A stretch of 64,000 nt of DNA from Nonomuraea guangzhouensis (GCF_019396345.1 NZ_JAHKRM010000009.1:310001-374000); one strand, 5' to 3'. Shown: positions 34,168 through 43,033, counted from the stretch's first letter. The notes: a model not told the origin generated them from the sequence alone. A program made the numbers and translations.

Positions 34168-35823
34168 CTACGTCGCCGGGAGGCCGACCGCGTTGGCCGC
34201 GTCGGCCTCGAAGTATTCCGTTGTGGCGAAGGCGCCGGCCTGATCCTCGAAGAAGCTCCTGACGCCGTCGATCGAGTCATGGACGATGACGTTCACCGCC
34301 TTGGTCCCGTCGGTGCTCGACACCGCCAGCGTCCACTTGGCACCCTTGGGAAGCTGACCGTACGCCACCTTTAGGGAATCCCAGAAACCATCGATGTCGG
34401 AAATCGTGGAAACAGCCATGACGTGCATCGTGGCATCCTCCTCATTGACTCTCGGACTTACTCGGCAATTGATGTGAAGATACTGTGCGGCACCATTCTT
34501 GAAATCGTAGATCGCGACGGTCTGAGGGTCTTCGAGCGGATCGTCAGAAGGCATCAAGAAGTGGGTCTCGCTGATCGGGAGCAATTCGTAGTCGAGCTGT
34601 TGTGGTCTGTTGAGGAGTTGGGCCTCCATAGGGTTCAGGGTGAATCTGAGGTGGAGTTTCCCGTGTTCGGCCGCCACGTCGTAGCGGGTGCCGGGGCGCT
34701 CGTAGGAGCCTTCGTACCTGGACAGATCGAGGGCCAGGGTCGGGTCGGGCTCCGGTAGGTCGGGGATCGTGACCGCGCCGAGGTCGGCCAGGATCTCGTT
34801 GAACACCTTCCGGTAGAAACTGTCGCGCGGGCCGGCGTTCGCCAGCATCGAGATGGCGATGTTCGATTCCGGCAGGATCCGCAGGCGGGCACTCTGGCTG
34901 ACCGCACTGCCGTCGTGGGCGTAGACGGTTTGGCCGTGCCAGTCGCACGCGATGAGGCCGAGTGCCCATTCAGGCCCGAACATGTACGGGTCAGGTACGG
35001 GGACCCGTGATTCCATCATCTCGCGGATGATGCCGGGTGAAACGATTCTGGTCCCGTTCGGCGCCTTTCCTTCATTGAGGAAGACGTACGCCATCGTGAG
35101 CAATTCCCGGGCTGTCGTATTGACATTGCCTCCGGGGCCGAAGGAGCGCGGCAGGTGATCCAGCGGTGAGAGGATGGGCCCCTCTTCGAGGGATCGGATC
35201 AGGTATCCGGTCGCGGCCCGGTTCTGGTCCGCGTGTTCATGCCGGCTGGTCGTCGAGGTCAGTCCCAAGGGGTCGAACAGGCGATCCTTCATGATGTCGT
35301 CCCACCCCTTGCCGTCGATCACCTCCATGATGCGGGCGAGGATCGCGTAGCCCAGGGCCGCGCTGTAGCCGTGCGTGCGGCCCAAGGGGTGGACCTGGCT
35401 CGCGCCGGCGATGTTCGCCACCATGCGCTCGTACACGTCGTCGCCCTCGCCCGGGTCCCCGAAGCTCTCCTCGATGCCGTTGGTGTGGTTGAGGAGATGG
35501 CGGGAGGTGACCTTGGCGCTGACATCGGGGTCGGCGACCCGGAAGTCAGGGAGGTAGGTCCGCACCGGCTCGTCCAGGGCGACTTTCCCCTCGTCGACGA
35601 GCCGCATGAAGGCTAGGGCGGTCCAGGTCTTGGATACGGAGCCGCACTGGTAGATGGTGTCGGTCCTGGCGGGCTCCCGCGTGGAGATGTTCTTGACGCC
35701 GACGGCGAAGTCGGTGATCTCTCCGTCGCGGAGGACGCCGATCACGGCGCTCGGGATCCGGTATTCCGCGAGCAGCTCAGAGACGCGAGCCCGCATCCGG
35801 GCCACATCCAACGCTCTTGTCAT
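34168..35823 (-). CDS. Class C beta-lactamase-fold serine hydrolase with C-terminal extension
   Basis: 551-aa hydrolase of the beta-lactamase/DD-peptidase/esterase family. Nucleophile motif SVSK at residues 62-65, second motif near HGYSAALGY (Tyr then S-A rather than the usual YxN) and third motif HDG near 315. No signal peptide, so it is likely a cytoplasmic esterase or peptidase rather than a resistance enzyme. After the hydrolase and a lipocalin-like domain, the last 90 residues form an extra small alpha/beta domain. ATG 35823 has GAGGAA upstream. Divergent from the IS30-type regulator. Confidence 0.85.
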   Translation of the reverse strand: MTRALDVARMRARVSELLAEYRIPSAVIGVLRDGEITDFAVGVKNISTREPARTDTIYQCGSVSKTWTALAFMRLVDEGKVALDEPVRTYLPDFRVADPDVSAKVTSRHLLNHTNGIEESFGDPGEGDDVYERMVANIAGASQVHPLGRTHGYSAALGYAILARIMEVIDGKGWDDIMKDRLFDPLGLTSTTSRHEHADQNRAATGYLIRSLEEGPILSPLDHLPRSFGPGGNVNTTARELLTMAYVFLNEGKAPNGTRIVSPGIIREMMESRVPVPDPYMFGPEWALGLIACDWHGQTVYAHDGSAVSQSARLRILPESNIAISMLANAGPRDSFYRKVFNEILADLGAVTIPDLPEPDPTLALDLSRYEGSYERPGTRYDVAAEHGKLHLRFTLNPMEAQLLNRPQQLDYELLPISETHFLMPSDDPLEDPQTVAIYDFKNGAAQYLHINCRVSPRVNEEDATMHVMAVSTISDIDGFWDSLKVAYGQLPKGAKWTLAVSSTDGTKAVNVIVHDSIDGVRSFFEDQAGAFATTEYFEADAANAVGLPAT

Positions 35824-35860
35824 AGGTGTTCCTCGTTCCTTTCCAAGCGAGAAAAGGCTA

Positions 35861-35981
35861 CGTTGCATTTCAAATGCGGTCAACGAGAAATCCCTTATGA
35901 TGCGCCTTTATACTGGTCATTCGTACAGATCGTTGCAACAGCTTTGTCGATGAATGCAACCCATGCCAACCAGTCGTTGCA
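35861..35981. promoter_or_regulatory. Four GTTGCA/TGCAAC boxes in the divergent region
   Basis: CGTTGCA occurs at 35861, 35931 and 35975, and the inverse TGCAAC at 35955-35960. The third and fourth copies form an inverted pair near the regulator start. They lie between the serine hydrolase and the IS30-HTH regulator, which is the candidate binder. Confidence 0.55.
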
Positions 35982-36021
35982 ATGTACTGTTGGTGAACGC
36001 ACCCGTGGAGGAGGAGAGCCG

Positions 36022-36957
36022 ATGCCTGGAGGCAGGCTGACCCACGAGAATCGCCGGCAGATCGCGATCTGGCTGGCCGACGGGCTGGGATACGCCGAGA
36101 TCGCCCGGCGGCTGGGCAGGCCCACGTCCACGATCAGCCGCGAAGTGGCACGCAACAGCGCGCGCGACGGATACCTGGCCGACCGCGCCCAGCAGGCCGC
36201 CGGGCAGCGCGCCCGCCGCCGCAGACCGGTTCAGGCCCCGGAGTCACCGGCCGACGGCCGGCCGGACGAGTCCGTGCGCGGTTTCGTGGAGCGGTTCGCG
36301 ACGCTGCTGGTCGAGACCGGCCTTCCCCGGATGCCCGCTCGCGTGTTCGTCTGCCTGCTCACCTCCGACTCCGGGGGCCTGACGTCCGCCGAGCTCGTAC
36401 GCCGGCTCCAGGTCAGCCCGGCGTCGGTGTCCAAGGCCATCGGCTACCTCGAGCCGATCGAGCTGGTCAGGCGCACACAGGAGGCCGGCCGCCGCGAGCG
36501 GTACGTCATCGACGACGACGTCTGGCTCCGGGCGTTCAAAGCCGACACCGGGGCACACGCCGAGGTCGCGGCGGCCGCGCGGCACGGGATCGAGATCTTC
36601 GGCGCCGGCACGCCCGCCGGCACCCGGCTGGGCCAGATGGCCCAGTTCTTCGCCTGGATCAGCGAGCAGATGAACGGCAGCGGCCTCACCGACGCCGTCA
36701 TGCGCGACGTGCTGACGGTGCTGGCCGCGCTGGTGTACGCCGCTCGGCCACTCACCGTGGACGAACTCACCACGGCACTGGACTGGCCCGTCCAGCGGGC
36801 GGCCGATGCCCTGGACGCGATCAGCCGTCGTCCGATCCTCACCGACCCGCTCGTCGTGGAGCAGGTCGGGCGCGGCGCGTACGCCATCGCCCCGAGGCCG
36901 GACCGCCTGAGCTCCGCACAACGCGACGCCCTGATCGGCAGTCCGCGCTCGGCCTGA
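36022..36957 (+). CDS. Regulator combining an IS30-type helix-turn-helix with a MarR/GbsR-like domain
   Basis: 311 aa. Residues 1-50 (RLTHENRRQIAIWLADGLGYAEIARRLGRPTSTISREVARN) match the HTH_38 domain found at the N-terminus of IS30 transposases, but no DDE catalytic core follows. Residues 85-180 form a winged helix of the MarR/GbsR kind (SAELVRRLQVSPASVSKAIGYLEPIELVRR). The remainder is helical. GGAGGAGGAG precedes the ATG. It looks like a transposase DNA-binding domain recruited into a transcription factor. Confidence 0.8.
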   Translation: MPGGRLTHENRRQIAIWLADGLGYAEIARRLGRPTSTISREVARNSARDGYLADRAQQAAGQRARRRRPVQAPESPADGRPDESVRGFVERFATLLVETGLPRMPARVFVCLLTSDSGGLTSAELVRRLQVSPASVSKAIGYLEPIELVRRTQEAGRRERYVIDDDVWLRAFKADTGAHAEVAAAARHGIEIFGAGTPAGTRLGQMAQFFAWISEQMNGSGLTDAVMRDVLTVLAALVYAARPLTVDELTTALDWPVQRAADALDAISRRPILTDPLVVEQVGRGAYAIAPRPDRLSSAQRDALIGSPRSA

Positions 36958-36993
36958 GGGGCTCCAGCGATCAACGCGTTGTGCGAATCAGGT

Positions 36994-37028
36994 AAAGTTG
37001 TACAAGTTGCTCAGGTTGTACAACTTTT
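36994..37028. promoter_or_regulatory. Toxin-antitoxin operator with two TTGTACAA palindromes
   Basis: AAAGTTGTACAA (36994-37005) and TTGTACAACTTT (37016-37027) are exact inverted copies separated by 10 bases, each containing TTGTACAA. Located about 60 bases before the antitoxin ATG, this is the form expected for cooperative autorepression by a Phd/YefM antitoxin with its toxin. Confidence 0.75.
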
Positions 37029-37086
37029 CACGCCAGCCGCGTATCGTAGAACCGTCCGAAGCAGGAGAACACCTCGGAGGATCCAC

Positions 37087-37383
37087 ATGACCATTGAGGC
37101 GCTGGGCATCGCCGAAGCCCGCAGCCAACTCGGCACCCTGGTATCACGCGCCGTGCACGGCCACCAGCCCACCACCATCCGCCGTTCCAGCAGCGAGCGC
37201 GCCGTCCTCGTCTCCGAGCAGGACTACCAGGAACTCCTACGCGCCCACCGCGAGCTGGAGGCCGGCCGCGTGGCGGAGGCGATCGCCGCCCACGAGCGAG
37301 GCGAGCGCGAGATGATCACGTACGACAGCAAGGCCGCCCTGTACGCCGACCTCGACCTCCCAGCCCCCGGCGAGCGCTCTTGA
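37087..37383 (+). CDS. Phd/YefM-family antitoxin
   Basis: 98-aa antitoxin: IAEARSQLGTLVSRAVHGHQPTTIRR at residues 8-33 is the Phd DNA-binding fold, RAVLVSEQDYQELL follows, and the C-terminal tail with acidic YDSKAALYADLDLP would wrap the toxin. GGAGG lies six bases before the ATG. Its TGA overlaps the TTG start of the toxin gene, so translation is coupled. Confidence 0.9.
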   Translation: MTIEALGIAEARSQLGTLVSRAVHGHQPTTIRRSSSERAVLVSEQDYQELLRAHRELEAGRVAEAIAAHERGEREMITYDSKAALYADLDLPAPGERS

Positions 37384-37619
37384 AACGGCTCCTCCACGTT
37401 GACGTCCCGGTCCGCGAGATCCTGGGCCATGCCGCGCCCGGCCTGCGCACCATCATCGCGGACACCTTGTTCGACCTCGCCGAGGATCCTGAGCCACTCG
37501 CGGCCGTACCGTATGGCGGCATTCCCAGCGCATGGGAGTTACGGACCGACACTTTCCGCGTGATCTACACCCACAGCGCGGATCACGTCTCCATCTGGGT
37601 CCTCCAGATCAACACCTGA
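37380..37619 (+). CDS. RelE/ParE-superfamily toxin
   Basis: 79-aa small basic protein, probably a ribosome-dependent mRNA interferase. TTG start overlapping the antitoxin stop. The RelE fold is suggested by LFDLAEDPEPLAAVPYGGIPSAWELRTDTFRVIYTHSADHVSIWVLQI, with the conserved R-x-x-D-x-x-R-V-I-Y strand. Slightly shorter than most RelE proteins, missing part of the N-terminal helix pair. Confidence 0.85.
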   Translation: MKRLLHVDVPVREILGHAAPGLRTIIADTLFDLAEDPEPLAAVPYGGIPSAWELRTDTFRVIYTHSADHVSIWVLQINT

Positions 37620-37640
37620 GCCCATAAGACGCGAGGGTTG

Positions 37641-38609
37641 TCAGCCTTTGCCGCGCGCCTCGAACCGGAGATAGAGGCCCTGCTTCTTCGGCACCGTGAG
37701 CAAGGTCTCGACGACCTTGCCCTTGAGGTCCACGATGCCCACGCCCTTGGAGGTCGCCGCGAGCAGATGGCGCTCGTCGTACCAGCCCAGCACGGGACTC
37801 CAGACAGGGCTGAAGCCCAGCTTGATCCTGGTGACGGCCTTGCCGGTGGCCGTGTCCCACACGCAGGCCGACGTCTCCAGCGACATGCAGGCGGTGACGA
37901 AGCGACGGCCCGACGGGGTGAACGTCCCCTGGCCCTGATCCGCCGGGCGCCCGCGTACGTGCCAGGTCCGCTTGACGGCGCCGGTGAGGTCGTACTGGCG
38001 GATGGCGGATTTTCCGTTCTTGCCCCAGCGCACCACGACACCCTTGCCGTCGCGGGTCCACTGGAAGCCGCCGACGGTGATGAGGGCGTTCTCGATGCGG
38101 ACGAAACGGGCCTTCAACGTGGGCACGTCGATCAGGACGATGCCTTCCGAACGGGGCTCGGACCCCGCCTCGAACACGTTGAGCAGCAGGTGGCGGCCGT
38201 CCGGGGACCAGGTGGGCCAGAGTGTCTGCAGGTACTGGCCCTCCTGCGCGGGATCGGCCGGGACGGGCAGCTCCACGTTCGTCCTGTCGCCGGACTCGCG
38301 GTCCACGAACGTCATCGTCGGCTTGCCGGGGGGCCTGGTCCGGGCGAGGGTGGCCGTCCAGCGCTCGTCGGGCGACACGGCGACGTCCCCCTCGGTCTCG
38401 ACGAACGCGCGCTTGGCCGGATCCCAGACCCGCATCGCGAAGGGCGGCCTGGTCGACGGCGTCGAGTAGGAGGTGAGCTGGATCGGCCGACCGGCCATCT
38501 TGGCCACGATCTTGGCCGAGGTGCCCGGCAGCTTGCCGACCGGCGGCTGGGCGAGGGCGGTGCCCAGCGCGGCGGTCATGGCCATGGCGGCGGCTAAGTT
38601 CATGATCAT
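37641..38609 (-). CDS. Secreted beta-propeller (TolB/WD40-like) protein
   Basis: 322 aa. A hydrophobic N-terminus (AAAMAMTAALGTALAQ) looks like a signal peptide with cleavage near residue 21. The rest has propeller-blade repeats: VAVSPDERWTATLARTRP, PTWSPDGRHLLLNVFE, FQWTRDGKGVVVRWGKNGKSAIRQYDL and FTPSGRRFVTACMS. No enzymatic motif is seen. It is convergent with the toxin gene and stands alone; function unknown. Confidence 0.7.
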   Translation of the reverse strand: MIMNLAAAMAMTAALGTALAQPPVGKLPGTSAKIVAKMAGRPIQLTSYSTPSTRPPFAMRVWDPAKRAFVETEGDVAVSPDERWTATLARTRPPGKPTMTFVDRESGDRTNVELPVPADPAQEGQYLQTLWPTWSPDGRHLLLNVFEAGSEPRSEGIVLIDVPTLKARFVRIENALITVGGFQWTRDGKGVVVRWGKNGKSAIRQYDLTGAVKRTWHVRGRPADQGQGTFTPSGRRFVTACMSLETSACVWDTATGKAVTRIKLGFSPVWSPVLGWYDERHLLAATSKGVGIVDLKGKVVETLLTVPKKQGLYLRFEARGKG

Positions 38610-38695
38610 GTCTGCTCCTGGCAGGCTCGGATGCGTCAGCGGATCCTACAAGATCACGGGGAAGCCAGAACGCGGATCTCGGCGGCGCCGGGCTC

Positions 38696-39004
38696 CTAGG
38701 GTGTGGTGCGGTAGTACTCGGCTGCGGTGAACGTGGCGGGGACGCCGAGTTCGGTGGCGACCGCGCTGATGGCGCTGGCGCCGACGGCGAGGTCGGCTTG
38801 GCCGTCGGACGTGAAGTACGGTCCGATGAACTTCTCGTAATGCGCCCGGACTTCGTCCGCGGTATGTCCGCCGAGGAACGTCCGCATATGCCGCACCGTG
38901 ATGTCGGGCTCGTTCTGGATCACCTGGAGGGCGCGCCGGTGGGCTCGTACGACGGCCTGGACCGCGGGATCGTCCAGCTGGAGGTAGGTGGGGTCGACGG
39001 CCAC
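38696..39004 (-). pseudogene. 3' remnant of an ABC transporter substrate-binding protein (NMT1/TauA type)
   Basis: The frame matches the C-terminal quarter of taurine/nitrate/thiamine-precursor-type binding proteins: VDPTYLQLDDPAVQAVVRAH, then IQNEPD, then DEVRAHYEKFIGPYFTSDG and a final LGVPATFTAAEYY. The open frame extends upstream only to a stop near 39060, far short of the 300 or so residues expected, and no permease or ATPase gene is adjacent. Similarity is by pattern, so moderately sure. The remaining gap to 39244 has no recognisable gene. Confidence 0.5.
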
Positions 39005-39244
39005 GCCGACGGTGGGGATCTGGAAGTGGTCGCCACCTCGACCATCGCGGCCACGCCCCGAACCTCACGGCGACTCACCCACGCCGTGATCCGCCGTCCT
39101 TGGCAACGACGCATCGTGGAGGACCTGCGCGCCGAATACGCCCACCAACTCCTCGCGGCCAGCCGCTAGACCACGCAGCGATGTCGGCGTGCGGGGGCTT
39201 CGGATCCAGCGGACGACTGATCGGCGGATCGGCCCGAACGGCGT

Positions 39245-40180
39245 TCAGTGCGGAATCGTCCAGCTCGGCGTCCAAGTCCCGGCGGCGTCGTGGCCGGTCG
39301 CTGTGGCGGCGAGGTGAGTACGGAGGGTGGCCAGCGCTGGGTGGGGGTTGTCGCGCTGCCATAGGAGCGAGTGCGGGTAGACGGGCGTCGGGTCGGTCAC
39401 CGGGATGCGGCGCAGGCCATGGCCGGCGGGCCAGACCAGGCGGGTCTGCTCACCCATGAAGGTGGCCAAGGCCGGGGTGTCGGCGATGGTGTCGAGGAGC
39501 GCGTCGGAGCCGAAGTTGGGGCCGGTCGCCTCGATGGTGAGGCCGAACTCGGCGACGAGATCGTCGTAATAGGCGGCCCACTCGGTTCCGGGAACGATGC
39601 CGGGCATCCAGATCCGGTGCCCGGCGAGCTGAGCGACGGTCACCGACCGGGCGCCGGCCAGCGCGTGAGCGGGTCCGGTGAGGAGCTGGAGCGCCTCGTC
39701 GAGCACCCGGACGGAGTCGATGTCCTCGGGAAGGGGCCGGCCGGGCACGGCGACGGCGCGGAAGGACGCGTCGATCGCACCGGACCGAATGGCGGCGATG
39801 GCCGTCTCGATATCGAACAGCATCACCACATCGAGCTCGATCTCGGGATACACGCGGTGGAAGCCGCGCATCAGGCCCGATGCCGCGCTACGCGAGGCGA
39901 GCATGTCGACGCGCAGCGGACGGCGGCCGGTGCGCACGGACGCGACCGCGCGCTCGGCCACGCGCAGCAGCTCGCGCGCGTGGGGCAGGAACGCCTGCCC
40001 ATCGATGGTGAGCTCGGCGCCGCGCGGGGTGCGGGTGAACAGCCGCACCCCGAGGTTGCGCTCCAGCGCGGCGATGCGCTTGGAGACGGCCTGCTGGGTG
40101 ACCGCCAGCTCGGCGGCGGCCTCCTGGAACTGCCCCGCGTCGGCGGCGGCGACGAAGGTCCGGACGGTGTCGAGGTCCAT
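39245..40180 (-). CDS. LysR-family transcriptional regulator
   Basis: 311-aa LysR protein: N-terminal helix-turn-helix at residues 3-60 (VRTFVAAADAGQFQEAAAELAVTQQAVSKRIAALERNLGVRLF) and a periplasmic-binding-like effector domain from about 88. Divergent from the MFS transporter gene, with a CACAACC-GTT-GGTTGTG palindrome 17 bases before its own start, so it probably controls that exporter. Confidence 0.92.
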   Translation of the reverse strand: MDLDTVRTFVAAADAGQFQEAAAELAVTQQAVSKRIAALERNLGVRLFTRTPRGAELTIDGQAFLPHARELLRVAERAVASVRTGRRPLRVDMLASRSAASGLMRGFHRVYPEIELDVVMLFDIETAIAAIRSGAIDASFRAVAVPGRPLPEDIDSVRVLDEALQLLTGPAHALAGARSVTVAQLAGHRIWMPGIVPGTEWAAYYDDLVAEFGLTIEATGPNFGSDALLDTIADTPALATFMGEQTRLVWPAGHGLRRIPVTDPTPVYPHSLLWQRDNPHPALATLRTHLAATATGHDAAGTWTPSWTIPH

Positions 40181-40196
40181 GCCGACACTCTAGGGG

Positions 40197-40213
40197 CACA
40201 ACCGTTGGTTGTG
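40197..40213. promoter_or_regulatory. CACAACC-GTT-GGTTGTG operator
   Basis: A perfect 7-bp inverted repeat with a 3-base centre lies in the LysR/MFS divergent region. A palindrome of this size adjacent to the LysR gene fits its recognition-binding site. Confidence 0.6.
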
Positions 40214-40313
40214 GCTGACGGCCCTGCAGTTGTTTGATCACCGGATATGGCGCGCGCTTTGATGCTTCCGATCGCGGATCGGTTGTACGGATGGGTAGCG
40301 AGGAGCATCGGGC

Positions 40314-41558
40314 ATGAGGAACGGACACCGGTTGGGGCGGCGGTTCGGGTGGCTCTGGGGAGCGTACGGGACCAGCGCGCTGGGTACGTGGCTCGCCTTC
40401 GGCGCGTTCCCGCTGATCGCCGTCCAGGTGTTGCACGCCGGACCGGCCGAGGTCGCCGCGCTCTCCAGCGTGGGGGCCTTGGTGGGTGCGGCGGTGGCGG
40501 TGCCGCTCGGCCCGTGGGTGGAGTTCCGCCGCAAGCGGCCGGTGCTGATCGCGATGGACCTGGTGCGGTTCGGGGCGCTGCTGACGGTCCCCGCCGCGTT
40601 CGCGCTCGGCGTGCTCACCTTTCTTCAGCTCCTGCTGGTCTCGGTCGTCGTCGCGGCGGCCGACATCACCTTCCGCGCCGCCTCCGGCGCGTACCTGAAG
40701 ACGTTGCTGCGGGCCGAGGACCTGCTGGTGGCCAACGCCCGATTCGAGTCCACGTCCTGGACGACCACGATCATCGGCCCGCCGCTGGGCGGCGCGGCGA
40801 TCGGGCTCCTCGGTCCGGTGGCGACGGTGGTGGCCGACGCGGTGAGCTACCTGCTCTCGGCGTTGGGCATCGGCGCGATGGGCGGGCACGAGCCGCGGCC
40901 CCAGCGCCGGGACGCCGCGCGTATGCGGGCCCGGGACCTGCTCGACGGTTGGCGGTACATCCTCGCCGACACGACGCTGCGTCGGCTGTTGTGCGACACC
41001 GCCCTGTTCAACGGCCTGGTGATGGCGACCCAGCCGCTGCTGACCGTTCTGATGCTCGGCCCACTCGGGTTCGCACCGTGGCAGTACGGCCTCGCCTTCG
41101 CCGTGCCTTCGATCGGCGGGCTGCTCGGTTCGCGGCTGGCCCGGCCGCTCGTCACGTGGCTCGGGCAGCCCCGGGTCCTGGTCGTGGCCGGGGCGCTGCG
41201 CGCGCTCTGGCCCATCGGCCTGGTCTTCGTGGGGCCGGGCACCGGAGGCCTGCTGCTGGTGATGGGCGTCGAGCTTGGGCTCATCTTCTGCTGCGGGGTC
41301 TTCAACCCCGTCTGCGCCACGTACCGCCTCGAGCGCACCGCGACCGACCGGGTCGCCCGCATGCTGTCCGCCTGGTCGGTGACGATCAAGGTCTCGACCG
41401 CGCTGCTGACGGCCGTCTGGGGCGTGCTGGGCGGCCTGCTCGGCCCGCGTACGGCCATCGGCCTGGCCGGCGTGCTCCTGCTAGCGACCCCGCTGCTCCT
41501 CCCCCGCCGCCCGGCCGCCCTTCTCCCCGAGCCGGAGCCGGCACCGAGCCGCGCCTGA
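40314..41558 (+). CDS. MFS transporter (enterobactin-exporter-like MFS_3)
   Basis: 414-aa proton-driven exporter with about 12 hydrophobic helices and the short basic loop VEFRRKRPVLIAMDL between helices 2 and 3 that marks the family. FNPVCATYRLERTATDRVARMLSAWSV near residue 325 is typical of the EntS-like MFS_3 group, which exports siderophores or macrolides. No siderophore gene is adjacent. Starts 18 bases after GTACGGATGG; the divergent LysR gene likely regulates it. Confidence 0.88.
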   Translation: MRNGHRLGRRFGWLWGAYGTSALGTWLAFGAFPLIAVQVLHAGPAEVAALSSVGALVGAAVAVPLGPWVEFRRKRPVLIAMDLVRFGALLTVPAAFALGVLTFLQLLLVSVVVAAADITFRAASGAYLKTLLRAEDLLVANARFESTSWTTTIIGPPLGGAAIGLLGPVATVVADAVSYLLSALGIGAMGGHEPRPQRRDAARMRARDLLDGWRYILADTTLRRLLCDTALFNGLVMATQPLLTVLMLGPLGFAPWQYGLAFAVPSIGGLLGSRLARPLVTWLGQPRVLVVAGALRALWPIGLVFVGPGTGGLLLVMGVELGLIFCCGVFNPVCATYRLERTATDRVARMLSAWSVTIKVSTALLTAVWGVLGGLLGPRTAIGLAGVLLLATPLLLPRRPAALLPEPEPAPSRA

Positions 41559-41607
41559 ACGGCGCCAAGGCTGTGACCGCGCCGCCGTCCGGCTACTGTT
41601 GCTCCGC

Positions 41608-42525
41608 ATGACGCACACGGAGATCGAGATCACCGCGGAGTTGGTACGGGATCTGCTGCGTGACCAGCACCCCGACCTGGCTGATCACCCTGTGAGACTC
41701 GGTGCGCGTGGCTGGGACAACCAGCTGTGGCGGCTCGGCGGCGACCTCGCCGTCCGGTTGCCCTGGGCGACGGAATCCGCGGACGAGCTGCTGCGCAAGG
41801 AGTACACCTGGCTGCCCGTCCTGGCCCCGCGCCTTCCGCTGCCGGTTCCCGTCCCGCAGCGCCTCGGCGAGCCCTCCGCTCTGTTTCCGCACCCCTGGAT
41901 CGTCACCACCTGGGTGCAGGGCGAGCCCGCCGACCGCGCCCCCGTCACGCGCGCCGCGGAGGCGGCCGACGTCCTGGCCGCTTTCCTGACGGCTTTGCAC
42001 CAACCCGCCCCCGAACAGGCGCCCGCCGGCCGGGACCGCGGGGGGCGACTGGCCGACTACTCCGAGGGGTTCGTCAAGGGGCTCGCCTCGGCCACCGAGA
42101 TGGGGCTGATCCCCGACCCGGACGCCGTCCGCGCGGTCTGGGACGACGCCGTCGCCGCGCCCGACTGGACAGGCCCGGCGCTATGGCTCCACGGCGACCT
42201 GCATCCGGCCAACGTCCTCACCGCGGACGGCACCATCTGCGGCGTGATCGACTTCGGCGACCTGTTCGCGGGCGATCCGGCCGCCGACCTCGCCGCCGCC
42301 TGGAGCCTGCTGCCGGACGGCGCCGCCGACCGCTTCTATGACGCCTACCAACCGACCCCGGACGCCGCGACCCTGCGCCGCGCACGCGGATGGGCGGCAC
42401 GCCGCGCCCTCGGCGGCATTCATATCGGAGAAGCCGGCGTCCGCGGCCGCCCAGGCGGCAAGGCCACGTGGGGCCCACCCGCCCATGCCGCACTGCGACG
42501 CCTCATCGCGACGGCCGATCGCTGA
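41608..42525 (+). CDS. Aminoglycoside phosphotransferase-fold protein
   Basis: 305-aa APH/choline kinase-fold phosphotransferase. Catalytic loop LWLHGDLHPANVL near residue 192 and metal loop VIDFGDLFAGDPAADLAAAW near 213 are intact; VRLPW near 48 is the beta-strand preceding the ATP-binding region. Resistance is possible but most actinobacterial members phosphorylate other compounds. TACTGT ends eight bases before the ATG without a ribosome site, suggesting a leaderless mRNA. A distant paralogue lies at 53.8 kb. Confidence 0.87.
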   Translation: MTHTEIEITAELVRDLLRDQHPDLADHPVRLGARGWDNQLWRLGGDLAVRLPWATESADELLRKEYTWLPVLAPRLPLPVPVPQRLGEPSALFPHPWIVTTWVQGEPADRAPVTRAAEAADVLAAFLTALHQPAPEQAPAGRDRGGRLADYSEGFVKGLASATEMGLIPDPDAVRAVWDDAVAAPDWTGPALWLHGDLHPANVLTADGTICGVIDFGDLFAGDPAADLAAAWSLLPDGAADRFYDAYQPTPDAATLRRARGWAARRALGGIHIGEAGVRGRPGGKATWGPPAHAALRRLIATADR

Positions 42526-42592
42526 TCAATCGGTGCCCACCGCGCTCGGATACCTTCGCGGCGGTCCGGGCCATGCCGGGGTCTGCTCGCAC

Positions 42593-43033
42593 TCATCGTT
42601 CCATGATCGAACGCGGGCGGCCCAGGACGTACAGACTCTGGGCGCCTTCCGCGCACACTGCGCTTCCGTCCGCCGGCCAGGCGAGGCCGGCGATCTCCTC
42701 GGCAGTTTGGCAGGCCAGCTCTCGCGAGCCGTTCCACAGCTTGACGACCCCGTCCTGCCCGCCGGTGGCCGGCCAGGCACCATCGGGGGAGATCGCAAGC
42801 GCATTGACCCGGTTCCGGTGAGGGGTCGGACGGGCGCGTTCGCGGCCGTCCGGATCCCCTATGCGCACCCGGCCGTCCTGGCTGCCGGTGGCCAGCCAGT
42901 CGCCGTCCGGCGACATCGCCATCTTTTCGGTGTTCCAGCTGGACTCACCGCCGAAACTGGCGCGGGAATCGCTGCCGGCGAGACGGGCAAGGGTTCTGCG
43001 GATGATTCGGCCCAGCGGGTGGTGAGGCGTCAC
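42593..43033 (-). CDS. WD40-repeat protein
   Basis: 146-aa protein with two clear and one weak WD40 repeats: MAMSPDGDWLATGSQDGRVRIGD, LAISPDGAWPATGGQDGVVKLW and LAWPADGSAVCAEG. Too short to close a propeller alone, so it either oligomerises, completes a partner's propeller, or is a remnant of a longer protein. Its GTG start overlaps by four bases the TGA of the large DUF6493-like gene, so it is translated with it. Confidence 0.65.
   Translation of the reverse strand: MTPHHPLGRIIRRTLARLAGSDSRASFGGESSWNTEKMAMSPDGDWLATGSQDGRVRIGDPDGRERARPTPHRNRVNALAISPDGAWPATGGQDGVVKLWNGSRELACQTAEEIAGLAWPADGSAVCAEGAQSLYVLGRPRSIMER

Noticed and set aside
34168..35823. Antibiotic-resistance beta-lactamase
   Set aside because: No signal peptide, altered second motif and extra domains; esterase or peptidase-like family members are far commoner in actinomycetes.
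39005..39169. Plus-strand frame ending RRIVEDLRAEYAHQLLAASR near the LysR gene
   Set aside because: Could be another gene tail, but no family is recognisable and no upstream support exists.
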